This document shows positions 52,424 to 60,737 of a stretch of 64,000 nt of DNA, piece by piece. The DNA is from Streptomyces acidiscabies (GTDB taxonomy: Bacteria > Actinomycetota > Actinomycetes > Streptomycetales > Streptomycetaceae), in assembly GCF_020010905.1 (NCBI RefSeq), contig NZ_JAGJBY010000002.1:4960001-5024000 (forward strand). The letters run 5' to 3'. Within the stretch, counting starts at the first letter, position 1. Every line of letters begins with the position of its first letter. Position numbers and translations under genes: made by a program. The notes under the pieces are model-generated. The model was given only the letters and a program-made list of their open reading frames with translations, searched no databases and was not told where the DNA came from.

Positions 52424-53100
52424 GTCCAGCTGTCGCAGTGCACGGGCACGACCCGCCGCGCGTCCAGCAGCCGCGTAGCCTCGACGGCCCGCGCACTGTC
52501 GAGGACGAGGAGCGCGCGGTCGAACAGCCGGGAAACCCGGGGAGCACCCGCGAACAGAACGGCCGTGTCGACGGGACCGAACCGCCCGGCGATCTCCCGT
52601 ACGGCGTCCAGGGACGCGTTGTCGCCGCTGACGTACACCGTCGGCAGCCCCTCGCCGGTCAGCACGAACCCGACGACCTGCCCCGTGAACGGCTCGACGT
52701 CCTCACGCTTGCCGGGCCCGTGGATCGCGGGGACCCCGGTGACGGTGAGCGTGCCGCCGCCGGGGCGCTCCAGCTCCACCGACTCCCAGTCGGCGAGCCC
52801 GCGCGCGGTCCCGCCGAGACGCTGCCCGCCGCCGGGGGTGGTCAGGGTCAGCGGTACGTCCGCGAGGAGGGCGCGGCCGGAGGTGTCGAGGTTGTCGGGG
52901 TGCTGGTCGTGGGAGAGCAGGACGACGTCGATGGGGCCGAGGTCGCCCGGGGCGACGGCGGGCGGGGCCGTCTTGGTGAGGCTGCCGCCCGGTACGGGGT
53001 AGTCGCCGGGCTCGTCGAAGGTCGGGTCGGTCAGGAAGCGCAGGCCGCCGTACTCGAAGAGCGCGGTGGGGCCACCGAGGACGCGGACAGGGAAGGACAC
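52345..53100 (-). CDS. UlaG-like metallo-beta-lactamase-fold hydrolase
   Basis: A 251-aa hydrolase with the zinc motif in LLSHDQHPDNLD (HxxHxDN), a further His in VPAIHGPG, the bridging Asp in VYVSGDNAS and the last His in VPVHCDSWTHF. GTG 53100 follows GAGGAG, so the frame upstream is not part of the protein. The ribosome site sits within an inverted repeat. It diverges from the CGNR regulator, whose gene shares this control region. Confidence 0.87.
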   Translation of the reverse strand: MSFPVRVLGGPTALFEYGGLRFLTDPTFDEPGDYPVPGGSLTKTAPPAVAPGDLGPIDVVLLSHDQHPDNLDTSGRALLADVPLTLTTPGGGQRLGGTARGLADWESVELERPGGGTLTVTGVPAIHGPGKREDVEPFTGQVVGFVLTGEGLPTVYVSGDNASLDAVREIAGRFGPVDTAVLFAGAPRVSRLFDRALLVLDSARAVEATRLLDARRVVPVHCDSWTHFTEGRGELTAAFSAAGLSDRLSLA

Positions 53101-53104
53101 GACA

Positions 53105-53224
53105 ATCTCCTCACGGATGTTCCGAGTTGAACCGTGAGGAGATCGTAGACAGGTCTCACGGATGAAGACAAGCTGTTCCGTGAGAATCCTGGGACGTAGC
53201 ATGACGCCGTGGAAGATTCCGTGA
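53105..53224. promoter_or_regulatory. Array of CCGTGA half-sites over two divergent promoters
   Basis: ATCTCCTCACGG (53105-53116) and CCGTGAGGAGAT (53132-53143) form a perfect 12-bp inverted repeat. TCTCACGGA (53154-53162) and TCCGTGAGA (53177-53185) form a 9-bp one. All four arms share TCACGG/CCGTGA, spaced 21-24 bp, and a fifth half-site lies at 53219-53224. For the hydrolase gene, TTGTCT (53171-53166) and TACGAT (53147-53142) make an 18-bp-spaced promoter with one half-site in the spacer and another just past the -10. For the regulator, TAGCAT (53197-53202) ends 7 bp before its GTG. Confidence 0.7.
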
Positions 53225-53790
53225 CGCCCGCGCCGGGGGAGGAGCGCCACCGCGCCCTCGCCCTCGCCAACAGCGCCCTCGCCCTGCCCGGCGGACACTA
53301 CGTCGACCTCCTCGGCACCCCGCAGACCGCGAACCGCTGGCTCGTCGACCACGCCCTCGCCCCCGACGACGTCGACCTCGGCGAGACGTGCACGGCCCAA
53401 CTCCGCGCCCTGCGCGAACAGATCAGAACCCTCTTCGCCGCCCGGGTCGCAGCCCTCCCCGCGCCCCCCACCGCCGTAGCCGCGATCAACGACGCGATGA
53501 CCCGAGTCCCCACCGCCCCCCTCCTCCAGTGGGACGAGAAGACCGGCCCCTACCGCACCACCACCCACCCCACCACGGCCCTCGTCGACCACGCCCTCGC
53601 AACCCTCGCGGCCGACGCAGCCGACCTCCTCACCTCCCCGGACGCCGACCGCCTCACGGCCTGCGCCTCCCCTCCCTGCAACCGCTACCTCCTACGCCAC
53701 GGCCGCCGCCACTGGTGCTCGACCCGCTGCGGAGACCGGGCACGAGCGGCGCGGGCGTACGCGCGCCGGACGCGACCAGGCACTGCCTGA
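53209..53790 (+). CDS. CGNR zinc-finger regulator
   Basis: A 193-aa protein of the ABATE/CGNR family. The N-terminal part (GHYVDLLGTPQTANRWL) is the ABATE stress-related domain. The C-terminal zinc finger is CASPPCNRYLLRHGRRHWCSTRCGDRARAARAYARR, read in short segments (two Cys pairs, then the basic CGxR helix). It probably represses itself and the divergent hydrolase. The GTG is likely leaderless. Confidence 0.87.
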   Translation: MEDSVTPAPGEERHRALALANSALALPGGHYVDLLGTPQTANRWLVDHALAPDDVDLGETCTAQLRALREQIRTLFAARVAALPAPPTAVAAINDAMTRVPTAPLLQWDEKTGPYRTTTHPTTALVDHALATLAADAADLLTSPDADRLTACASPPCNRYLLRHGRRHWCSTRCGDRARAARAYARRTRPGTA

Positions 53791-54084
53791 ACAGAGCCCG
53801 AGCGTCTCGTGCCACGGCTGACACACGCGCCCCGGCCGGGCCCGCGAAGCGCGCCGCGTGCCACCGGACACGTCCGGTGCCGATGGAGCCGGCCACGGGT
53901 AGCCATGACCGGTCGGGAGGCCCACCAGGGCGACCCGAGCCGGCCAGGACGCACGCGCCCAGGCCGTGCTGACCTGGCACGCCCCTCGTGATCCACGGCT
54001 TCCGCGAGATCCAGGTCATCCCCGCCTGAACACCGACCGCACCGGCCTCCAGAACCCGGCAGACCCTGGAGGCCGGAGGCGGAT
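53791..54084. other. Gene-free gap with terminator between CGNR and hydrolase genes
   Basis: No gene is supported. A short plus-strand tail (VIHGFREIQVIPA then stop, near 53989-54030) looks like the end of a lost gene but is too short to name. The right side holds the hairpin described separately. Confidence 0.4.
54042..54076. terminator. Bidirectional hairpin terminator
   Basis: A perfect 11-bp stem, CCGGCCTCCAG (54042-54052) with CTGGAGGCCGG (54066-54076), and a 13-nt loop. It lies 8 bp past the stop of the minus-strand hydrolase gene. Confidence 0.75.
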
Positions 54085-55350
54085 TCAGCCGGTCCCCGTC
54101 GGCAACGGCCGGTCCAGGAGGAACGCCCGCAGCAGCGAGGTGTAACGACGAGGCTGATCACGTGAGATGGCATGCCCGGCGCCCGCGACGGTCATCAACT
54201 CGCAGTCCGGCAGGGTGCGTTCGTACTCGGCGGTCACGGCAGGCTTGATGAAGTCGCACTCCCCCCGCATGACCAGGGAGGGGACGCGCAGGGTACGCAG
54301 CCGGGGCCGGGGATCGGGAAGCCGTTCGAAGTCCCTGACCGTCAGCTGGTTGACGTAGAAACCCTGAGGGTTGTCGTGCGGAGTGGCAGGGGACGCGCCC
54401 GCACAGGAGGCGCTGTCCTTGCCCTGGAGGGCGACTTCGTGCATCCAGCGGTCGGCCTCACGGTCGCCGACCAGCGCATGGGCGGCGCCGGGGTTGACCG
54501 GGAGGAGCAGGCTCGCGGCGAGGATGCGGGGTTCACCGTTCAGCCGGTCGAGCCGCGCCTTCTGCGCGGGGGAGAGCCGGTTCCAGGGTTCCCCCGCCTC
54601 GGACCCGGGATACTCACGCCCCCACAGCGCACCCGGCGAGGTGAACACCGCCTTGGCGACATGTTCCCCGTGCGCCGCCAGGTACTGCGCGGTGAGCGAC
54701 CCACCCCACGACTGACCCACCAGAACGACCCGCTCGGCACCGAGCATGCGCCGGATCGCCTCCAGATCGGCGACCTGACGCGCGACGGTGTACCCGGAGA
54801 CGTCCCCCAGCCGGCTGGAACGACCGGCGCCGACCTGGTCGTACGCATACACATCGAATCCATCCGCAGCGAGTTCACGACCCCCCGTGGGAATGCCCTC
54901 ACCGGGCGTCCCAGGACCCCCGTGCAGGAAGATCACCGGCGTCGGACGGGGTTTCCCGACGGCGGCGGCATGGACGTACGCGATCCGCGAACCGGTCGGC
55001 AGATCCCAGAACCGCACACCGGCCGGGATGGGAGCGGCCGTAGCGGTGGGCATGGGGCGCAGAACGGTGACGGCGGCGAGGACGGCGACGGCGGCGGTCA
55101 GACCGACCGCGAGGAACGCCGACGCCCGCAGCGCGGGACGACGGCGGAGGCCGAACAGGGCGAACGCCGCCCACCCGAGCAGCCCACCGGTCAGCGCGCC
55201 GCAGAGCAGACCGGCGAGGACGAGGACCGGCACCCGCGCGGTGACGAACGCCGCAGCGAGGAAACCGGCCGCCGCCACAGCAGGGGACAGCGACAACGCC
55301 AGGAACAACAGGACACCGCCGACGACACGGCGGAGAAGTATGCGTGACAT
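54085..55350 (-). CDS. Membrane-anchored alpha/beta hydrolase (proline iminopeptidase-like)
   Basis: A 421-aa protein. Residues 1-100 hold three to four hydrophobic segments, unusual for the family and likely an anchor. The hydrolase starts near residue 115 with the oxyanion stretch VIFLHGGPGTPGEG, the nucleophile in VGQSWGGSLTAQ, the acid in RGECDFIKP and the His in AGAGHAIS. HGGPG plus GQSWGG is the pattern of prolyl aminopeptidases (S33). The catalytic part is probably outside the membrane. It ends at a strong hairpin. Confidence 0.83.
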   Translation of the reverse strand: MSRILLRRVVGGVLLFLALSLSPAVAAAGFLAAAFVTARVPVLVLAGLLCGALTGGLLGWAAFALFGLRRRPALRASAFLAVGLTAAVAVLAAVTVLRPMPTATAAPIPAGVRFWDLPTGSRIAYVHAAAVGKPRPTPVIFLHGGPGTPGEGIPTGGRELAADGFDVYAYDQVGAGRSSRLGDVSGYTVARQVADLEAIRRMLGAERVVLVGQSWGGSLTAQYLAAHGEHVAKAVFTSPGALWGREYPGSEAGEPWNRLSPAQKARLDRLNGEPRILAASLLLPVNPGAAHALVGDREADRWMHEVALQGKDSASCAGASPATPHDNPQGFYVNQLTVRDFERLPDPRPRLRTLRVPSLVMRGECDFIKPAVTAEYERTLPDCELMTVAGAGHAISRDQPRRYTSLLRAFLLDRPLPTGTG

Positions 55351-55448
55351 GCCTTCGAGGCTAGGAACCAGGCGCGGACGATCCGTCCAGCTCAGGGACG
55401 GTCCCGCAGGCCACGAGGACCGCCTCGCGGCGGGGTGTCACCCCCACC

Positions 55449-56117
55449 TCACGGCGGGGGCGCCCCGTCACCCGGCCGGATCAACCCCGTCTCGTACGCC
55501 GCGATCGTCGCCTGCACCCGGTCCCGCACCCCCAACTTCCCGAGCACGACGGACACATGGTCCTTCACGGTCGGCGCACTCACCCCCAGCACCCCCGCGA
55601 TCTCCGCATTGGACAACCCCCGGGCGACCTGCCGCAGCACCTCCGTCTCACGCGCCGTCAGCCGGTCGAGGCGAGTCGTGTCGAGCGGACCGGGACCGTC
55701 CGTGAAACGGTCGATCAGCCGCCGGGTCACCGCCGGATCGAGCAGCGCGGCACCTCCATGAACCACCCGCACCGCGTCGATCACCCGCTCCGGCTCGGCG
55801 TCCTTGAGCAGAAAACCGGCGGCCCCGGCGCGCAACGCGGCGAACAGGTACTCGTCGAGCCCGAAGGTCGTGAGCACCAGGACACGCGTCGAAGGACTGC
55901 GCTCGGTGATCGCGGCGGTCGCCGCCAGCCCGCCGATCCCCGGCATCCGGACGTCCATCAGCGCGACGTCCGGCCGCGCCGACAGCGCGAGTTCGACCGC
56001 CGTATCACCGTCCGCCGCCTGCCCGACGACACACAGATCGGGCTCCGCGTCGAGGATCGCCGCGATCCCGGCCCGTACGACGGCCTGGTCGTCCGCCACG
56101 GTCACTCTGATCGCCAT
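55449..56117 (-). CDS. NarL/LuxR-family response regulator
   Basis: A 222-aa regulator with an N-terminal receiver (VADDQAVVRAGI; phospho-acceptor in VALMDVRMPGIGGL) and a C-terminal LuxR helix-turn-helix (LTARETEVLRQVARGLSNAE, then IAGVLGVSAPTVKDHVSVVL). ATG 56117 has GGAGGCG upstream and lies 16 nt inside the end of the kinase gene. Partner of the kinase encoded before it. Confidence 0.9.
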   Translation of the reverse strand: MAIRVTVADDQAVVRAGIAAILDAEPDLCVVGQAADGDTAVELALSARPDVALMDVRMPGIGGLAATAAITERSPSTRVLVLTTFGLDEYLFAALRAGAAGFLLKDAEPERVIDAVRVVHGGAALLDPAVTRRLIDRFTDGPGPLDTTRLDRLTARETEVLRQVARGLSNAEIAGVLGVSAPTVKDHVSVVLGKLGVRDRVQATIAAYETGLIRPGDGAPPP

Positions 56118-58069
56118 GGGAACGCCTCCGGAAGCCACACCCGCACCGCACCGCGGCCGGTCGACGAGAGGCTACCCCCGGCGGCGTCCGCGAGAGCACG
56201 CAGCCGCCGCTCCACCTCCGGACCGGCGGGACCGGAGACCTCCACACCGTCAGGGAGCGTACGCACGGTGACGGTGACGCCGACGGCCAGGAGCGCGGAC
56301 GCGGTCCGGTACGCGAACACCTCCACGGCGGCCGGCAGTGGACGGCGCACTCCGGCGTACCGGACGACGGCGCCGTGACGCGCGGCCAGCGAGGCGATCC
56401 CGGCGACAGTGGGAGGCGGGGAGCCGCCGTCCTCCGCACGCACCCCGGACAGCAGGTCCCGCAGAGCGGCCAGACCCGCACGAGCCTCCTCCCGTACGGC
56501 CGACAGGTCACCCCGCTCCGCCGCGACAACCACCGCCCGCGCATGCCGCAGCGCCGAGTCCCGCAGCCCGGCGGCGAACACCAGCCGCTGCGCGGACACG
56601 GCCGCGTCGGCGTCCCCGTCCAGCAGAACCCGCCGCCGGACGGCAGCCACCCGCAGCCGCTCGTACCGCCGAGCGGTCCGGCACCCCCAGCACCAGACGG
56701 CCAGGGAGGGAAGAACCAGCGCACCCGCCAGCACGGCCCAGGCAGCCGTACGACTGCCGGTGATACCGCTGCCGCTGGCCAGCGCGACCCCTCCCACAGC
56801 GGCCACGGCGAACGGCGCGAACACACCCCGCCGCCACGGCAGCCGCACCCCGACGCTGTACACGAGCGTCAACTCCACCCACCCGTACACCAGAAAGACA
56901 TCGCTCACCGGAGGCCGCGTCCACCCGGCCCGGTCGCACGCCCACCACAGCAGCAACGCCGACAGCACCGCCACGAGAGCCCGCCCGGGCGCCCGCGAAC
57001 GCCAGGCCAGCGGTACGGCGTGCAGGCCCGACAGCACGACGGTCACCAGCGCGGACAGCACCCCGCCGAAAGGGGCCTCGGTGGTGATGAGGCTCGCGCC
57101 GAGCGACAGGGCGATTGCCAGCGCCACCAGCGCGTAGTCGAGCGCGGCCGTCCCGCGCCACAAGGGCCACCGGCGGGGGGCCACGGCCGTCGCCGAGGGC
57201 AGCACGGCCCGCACGCTCCAGCCCGCCCGGCCCTCGTCCGGCCCCGCGCGGAACGTCCCGCCCGCCGCGGTGACCGTGGCCGCCAGCCCCGCGAGACCGA
57301 GCCCGGTCCCGAGATTCGGCTCGGCGGCCGTACCCCCGTCGTCCGTGACAGTGACGACGAACATGCGCTCGCCGTCGTCTGGGCCGTCCGCCGGCTCGAT
57401 CCGGACGCGTACGGCCGCACCCGCGGCGTACCGGGCCGCGTTGGTCAACGCCTCCCGCACGACCCGGTACGCGGCCTGCGCGCTGCCGGCCGGCGCCGTG
57501 TCGACCGTCCGCCGGTAATCCACCGCGTGCGCCAGCGCGTCGACCTCGGCGAACCCCGCCGCCGTCGCGTCCAACTCGGTGAGCCGCTCCAACTCCCGTA
57601 CGGCCGCCCGGCCCGCCACCCCGGCATGACGCAGCGCGTCCCCGCTCCGCTCCGGATCGGCGAGCCGGAGCGCGGCCCCCGCGTCCACCACGATCCCGGT
57701 CAGCCGATGCGCGGCCACATCATGCAACTCCACCGCGAGCCGCTCCCGCTCGGCAAGCGCCGCGAACAGAGAGACCACGGCAGTACCGGCCTCGTAATCG
57801 GCCAGCGCACCCCGACGGGCCGCCCGCCGCCGCCGCGACCGCCCCACAGCCCAGACGACGGCCACCAGGCCACCGACGGTCAACGCGACCCCCACGACAT
57901 AATGCGCCGCCTGCCCACGGACAACAGGAACCACCGCAACACCCAGAACAAGCACGACCGCCCCCAAGAGGGAGGCCCCAGCAGTCCTACGCACGGCCAG
58001 CAGATAGACCCCACCGACCGCCCCGACGCACACAGCCCCCGCAAATCCGTTCACCACGCGGGCGACCAC
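56102..58069 (-). CDS. HisKA_3-type sensor kinase with degenerate second kinase half
   Basis: A 655-aa protein with two copies of a membrane-plus-kinase unit. Copy one has about three helices (to residue ~77), the H-box ERERLAVELHDVAAHRLTG with His116, an N-box (REALTNAARYA) and glycine motifs (DDGG; GTGLGLAGL). Copy two has about five helices (~307-460) and a kinase-like tail. In that tail the H-box has lost its His (AQRLVFAAGLRDSALRH) and the glycine boxes are missing. GTG 58069 has GGAG 8 nt upstream and is preferred to ATG 58129, whose leader uses rare codons and covers an operator. Confidence 0.82.
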   Translation of the reverse strand: MVARVVNGFAGAVCVGAVGGVYLLAVRRTAGASLLGAVVLVLGVAVVPVVRGQAAHYVVGVALTVGGLVAVVWAVGRSRRRRAARRGALADYEAGTAVVSLFAALAERERLAVELHDVAAHRLTGIVVDAGAALRLADPERSGDALRHAGVAGRAAVRELERLTELDATAAGFAEVDALAHAVDYRRTVDTAPAGSAQAAYRVVREALTNAARYAAGAAVRVRIEPADGPDDGERMFVVTVTDDGGTAAEPNLGTGLGLAGLAATVTAAGGTFRAGPDEGRAGWSVRAVLPSATAVAPRRWPLWRGTAALDYALVALAIALSLGASLITTEAPFGGVLSALVTVVLSGLHAVPLAWRSRAPGRALVAVLSALLLWWACDRAGWTRPPVSDVFLVYGWVELTLVYSVGVRLPWRRGVFAPFAVAAVGGVALASGSGITGSRTAAWAVLAGALVLPSLAVWCWGCRTARRYERLRVAAVRRRVLLDGDADAAVSAQRLVFAAGLRDSALRHARAVVVAAERGDLSAVREEARAGLAALRDLLSGVRAEDGGSPPPTVAGIASLAARHGAVVRYAGVRRPLPAAVEVFAYRTASALLAVGVTVTVRTLPDGVEVSGPAGPEVERRLRALADAAGGSLSSTGRGAVRVWLPEAFPWRSE

Positions 58070-58118
58070 TCGCCGATCTCCATCCCGGCAGACTAGGCCG
58101 TCTTCGTCGTGTGCAGCT

Positions 58119-58140
58119 GACTTGCTCATAAGACCAAGTC
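58119..58140. promoter_or_regulatory. TetR operator 1 (self-control)
   Basis: A 22-bp inverted repeat: GACTTG (58119-58124) and CAAGTC (58135-58140) around ctcataagac. It covers the -35 and spacer of the TetR promoter, whose -10 TAATAT (58143-58148) ends 7 bp before the ATG. It lies in the gap between the TetR gene and the divergent kinase gene. Confidence 0.75.
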
Positions 58141-58154
58141 GCTAATATGAACCC

Positions 58155-58778
58155 ATGGCTCACGTCTCAGCGGCCGAGCGCCGCCCCCAACTGATCAAAG
58201 CAGCTATCGACCTCATGACGAGAGAAGGAGTCTCAGCCGGAAGCACCCGTGCCATCGCCACCGAACTGGGCGTGGCCCAGGCCACCGTGCACTACACGTT
58301 CGGCACGAAGGAAGGCCTCTACCGCGCCGTCATGGAACAGCTCACAGCGGAGCTGCTGGCGCAGGTCGAGCAGGCCGCTCCGGAGGATGCCGGATTCGAG
58401 GAGACGGTCAGCACCTTGGCCTCGGCCCTCTGGAACACCGTGCGCGAGAAGCCGGGCCACCACCTCCTCCTCTCGGAGCTGAGCATGTTCGCGCTCCGCA
58501 CGCCCGCGCTCAACGAGGCCCTGGAGAGCCACTACCGTGGCGTGGTCGAAGCGACGGCGAGGCTCGTGACGCAGGCGGCCGAGCGCACGGGCCAGCCCCT
58601 GTCCCAGCCCGCGGAAACCGTCGCGCGGTTCTTCCTCTCCGGTTTCGACGGGCTGGTCATGCAACGCCTGACCCACCCCGACGAAGAGGCCGAGGCAACG
58701 TGCCTGCAAGCCTTCATCGCCGCCGTCGTGGCACTGGCACGCGGCCAACTGACTCTCACGGCCGTCCCGGCGTCCTGA
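58155..58778 (+). CDS. TetR-family regulator of the exporter/ADH/P450 genes
   Basis: A 207-aa regulator with the helix-turn-helix SAGSTRAIATELGVAQATVHYTF (residues 28-50, read in parts) and a helical sensor domain. Variants of the 22-bp inverted repeat in its own promoter recur before the MFS, ADH and P450 genes, which makes it the probable repressor of all. In Bacillus a TetR-type protein (FatR) represses a CYP102 gene and is released by fatty acids; the same logic is inferred here. The ATG is likely leaderless. Confidence 0.9.
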   Translation: MAHVSAAERRPQLIKAAIDLMTREGVSAGSTRAIATELGVAQATVHYTFGTKEGLYRAVMEQLTAELLAQVEQAAPEDAGFEETVSTLASALWNTVREKPGHHLLLSELSMFALRTPALNEALESHYRGVVEATARLVTQAAERTGQPLSQPAETVARFFLSGFDGLVMQRLTHPDEEAEATCLQAFIAAVVALARGQLTLTAVPAS

Positions 58779-58871
58779 CCGTCAACACGAAGACAGCACC
58801 GGTCCCGCACGGCACGCACCCAGGTTTCCCCAGGGCCTGTTCTGCCGTACGGGACAAGACACGACGGAGGA

Positions 58872-60569
58872 TCACGGATTCGAGCGGGTGAACTCGGCCT
58901 CCCTCTCCCGAGCGACCGAGGCACCTGCCCCAGCCTCGGCCTTTGCTTCCGCACCACGCCCCTTCCCCGGAAGCAGAAGGGCCACGGACACCGCCCCCAC
59001 CCCCAGGATCCCCGCGCCCACCAGACTGGTGTGAGCCACCGCGTCCGCGAAGGACGAACCGACCGCGTCCGTCATCCGGTGTGCGCCGTCGGCGAGTTGA
59101 TCAGCCTGCTCCTGAAGCCGCGCAGCCTGCTGCGGTTCGACCGCCCGCGCCGCCTGCCCGGCAAGCTCCCGCGCCTGACCGCCAAGGGCATCGGCGACCC
59201 CGTACCCGGCGGCGACAGAGCCCTGCGCCTGGTCCAGCGCGTCGGCAGGCAGCTCGCTGCCCGCAGTGGCGTCCGACAGGTTCGACGAGTACGAGGTCGA
59301 CAGCAGCGAACCGAGAATGGCGATGCCGATCGCCCCGCCCAGCTCCTGCGAGGTGTCGTTGACCGCGCTGCCCACGCCCAGCTCCTCCTCGGGGAACGCG
59401 CCCATGATCGCGTCCGTGCAGGGCGAGAGCGCCAGCCCGATCGCGAGCCCGAGCGCGATGAGGGGCGCCACGAAATCGCCGTACGACGACGACTTGTCGA
59501 CCTGGGTGAGCAGCGCGAGCGCCGTCGTACCGCCGACCATGCCCGCGACGATCGTCGCCTTCATGCCGATGCGCGGGGTGAGGTAGCCGGTCAGTACGGA
59601 GCCGACGAAGACCGCACCGGCGAGCGGCAGCATGCGTACGCCGGTCTCCAGCGCGTCGTACCGCAGGACGAACTGGAGGTGCTGGGTGAGGTAGTAGAAG
59701 GCGCCGAAGACCGCGAGGAGGAACAGGACGACGGCGATGTTGGCCCCCGTGAACGCACGGTCCGCGAAGCGGCGCGGGTCGAGGAGGGGGTGCGGATGGC
59801 GCAGCTCCCAGAGGACGAACGCCACGAGCCCCACGACCGTGACGACCGTGCCCGCGAGGGCCTTGGCGTCCCAGCCGTGCGGGGCCTCGATGAGCGTGAA
59901 CACCAGCGCGGCGATCCACACCACCGACAGCAGCCCGCCGACGTAGTCGATCCGGGGCGCGTTCGCGGCCTTGGACGGTGGCACCAGGACGAAGGCGCCG
60001 GCGATACCGAGGGCGATCACGGGCACGTTGATCAGGAAGGTCGACTGCCAGCTGAAACTCTCCAGCAGCATGCCCGCGATCAGCGGCCCGGCGGCGATGG
60101 CGAGACCGGCGGTGCCCGCCCACAGGGTGATCGCCTTGGTCCGCTCGGCGCGCGGGAAGGTCGCGGCGAGGAGGGAGAGCGTGGCGGGCATGATGAGCGC
60201 CGCACCGACACCCATCACCGCACGGGCCGCGACGACTCCGGTCGCGCTGTCGACGAGTGAGCCCCCTATCGCTCCGACGCCGAACAGGACGAGCCCGAGA
60301 ACGAGCGCGCCGCGCCGGCTGTACTTGTCGCCGATCGCGGCGAACAGCAGCATCAGGGCGGCGTACGGGATGGTGTAGCCGTCGATGACCCACTGCAGGT
60401 CGGTGCTGGACAGGCCGAGGTCCTGGGTCATGGAGGGAGCCGCGACCGTGAGGGCGGTGTTGGCCATCACGATCATCAGCAGGCTCAGACAGAGCACGAG
60501 CAGCGCCCACCAGCGCCGGACGTAGGGCCCGTCCATCCTCTCGACCGGTTCGTTGATGAACATGCGCAT
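58872..60569 (-). CDS. DHA2-family MFS drug exporter
   Basis: A 565-aa protein with 14 predicted membrane segments. QacA/EmrB-type motifs are present: SLLMIVMANTALTVAAPSM, GDKYSRRGAL (motif A) and the antiporter stretch RAVMGVGAALIMPATLSLL. Between the last helices lies an Ala/Gln-rich stretch of ~80 residues (near 450-530), longer than usual. ATG 60569 is placed by AAAGGA 9 nt upstream. The promoter is covered by an operator of the local TetR protein. Confidence 0.9.
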   Translation of the reverse strand: MRMFINEPVERMDGPYVRRWWALLVLCLSLLMIVMANTALTVAAPSMTQDLGLSSTDLQWVIDGYTIPYAALMLLFAAIGDKYSRRGALVLGLVLFGVGAIGGSLVDSATGVVAARAVMGVGAALIMPATLSLLAATFPRAERTKAITLWAGTAGLAIAAGPLIAGMLLESFSWQSTFLINVPVIALGIAGAFVLVPPSKAANAPRIDYVGGLLSVVWIAALVFTLIEAPHGWDAKALAGTVVTVVGLVAFVLWELRHPHPLLDPRRFADRAFTGANIAVVLFLLAVFGAFYYLTQHLQFVLRYDALETGVRMLPLAGAVFVGSVLTGYLTPRIGMKATIVAGMVGGTTALALLTQVDKSSSYGDFVAPLIALGLAIGLALSPCTDAIMGAFPEEELGVGSAVNDTSQELGGAIGIAILGSLLSTSYSSNLSDATAGSELPADALDQAQGSVAAGYGVADALGGQARELAGQAARAVEPQQAARLQEQADQLADGAHRMTDAVGSSFADAVAHTSLVGAGILGVGAVSVALLLPGKGRGAEAKAEAGAGASVAREREAEFTRSNP

Positions 60570-60607
60570 GAGCGGGGGTCCTTTCACGAAGAGCATCCGT
60601 TCGACAG

Positions 60608-60629
60608 ACTTTATCATGCGACAAAGTCG
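60608..60629. promoter_or_regulatory. TetR operator 2 (MFS exporter)
   Basis: A 22-bp inverted repeat: GACTTT (60608-60613) and AAAGTC (60624-60629) around atcatgcgac. It matches operator 1 at GACTT, TCAT, GAC and AAGTC. It lies 38 bp upstream of the exporter start. Confidence 0.75.
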
Positions 60630-60674
60630 ATAGACCAAAATGGAGTGCGGCAGAGACCGGAGTGCGTTTCATGG

Positions 60675-60714
60675 GAGGAGCCCCTCCGGCAAGGTGCTGC
60701 CGAAGGGGCTCCTC
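60675..60714 (-). terminator. Hairpin after the alcohol dehydrogenase gene
   Basis: A perfect 11-bp stem, GAGGAGCCCCT (60675-60685) with AGGGGCTCCTC (60704-60714), plus an inner CGGCA/TGCCG pairing. It lies 23 bp past the ADH stop and upstream of the exporter promoter, keeping the two units apart. Confidence 0.75.
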
Positions 60715-60737
60715 AGGGCACGGGCGGGCCCGCAGAG

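Noticed and set aside
53101..53592. Longer version of the metallo-hydrolase gene
   Set aside because: The extension is antisense to the CGNR gene and would place the promoter region inside the coding sequence.
58070..58129. ATG 58129 as start of the sensor kinase
   Set aside because: No ribosome site, rare codons (CTA, TCA) and overlap with the TetR operator; GTG 58069 has GGAG at good distance.
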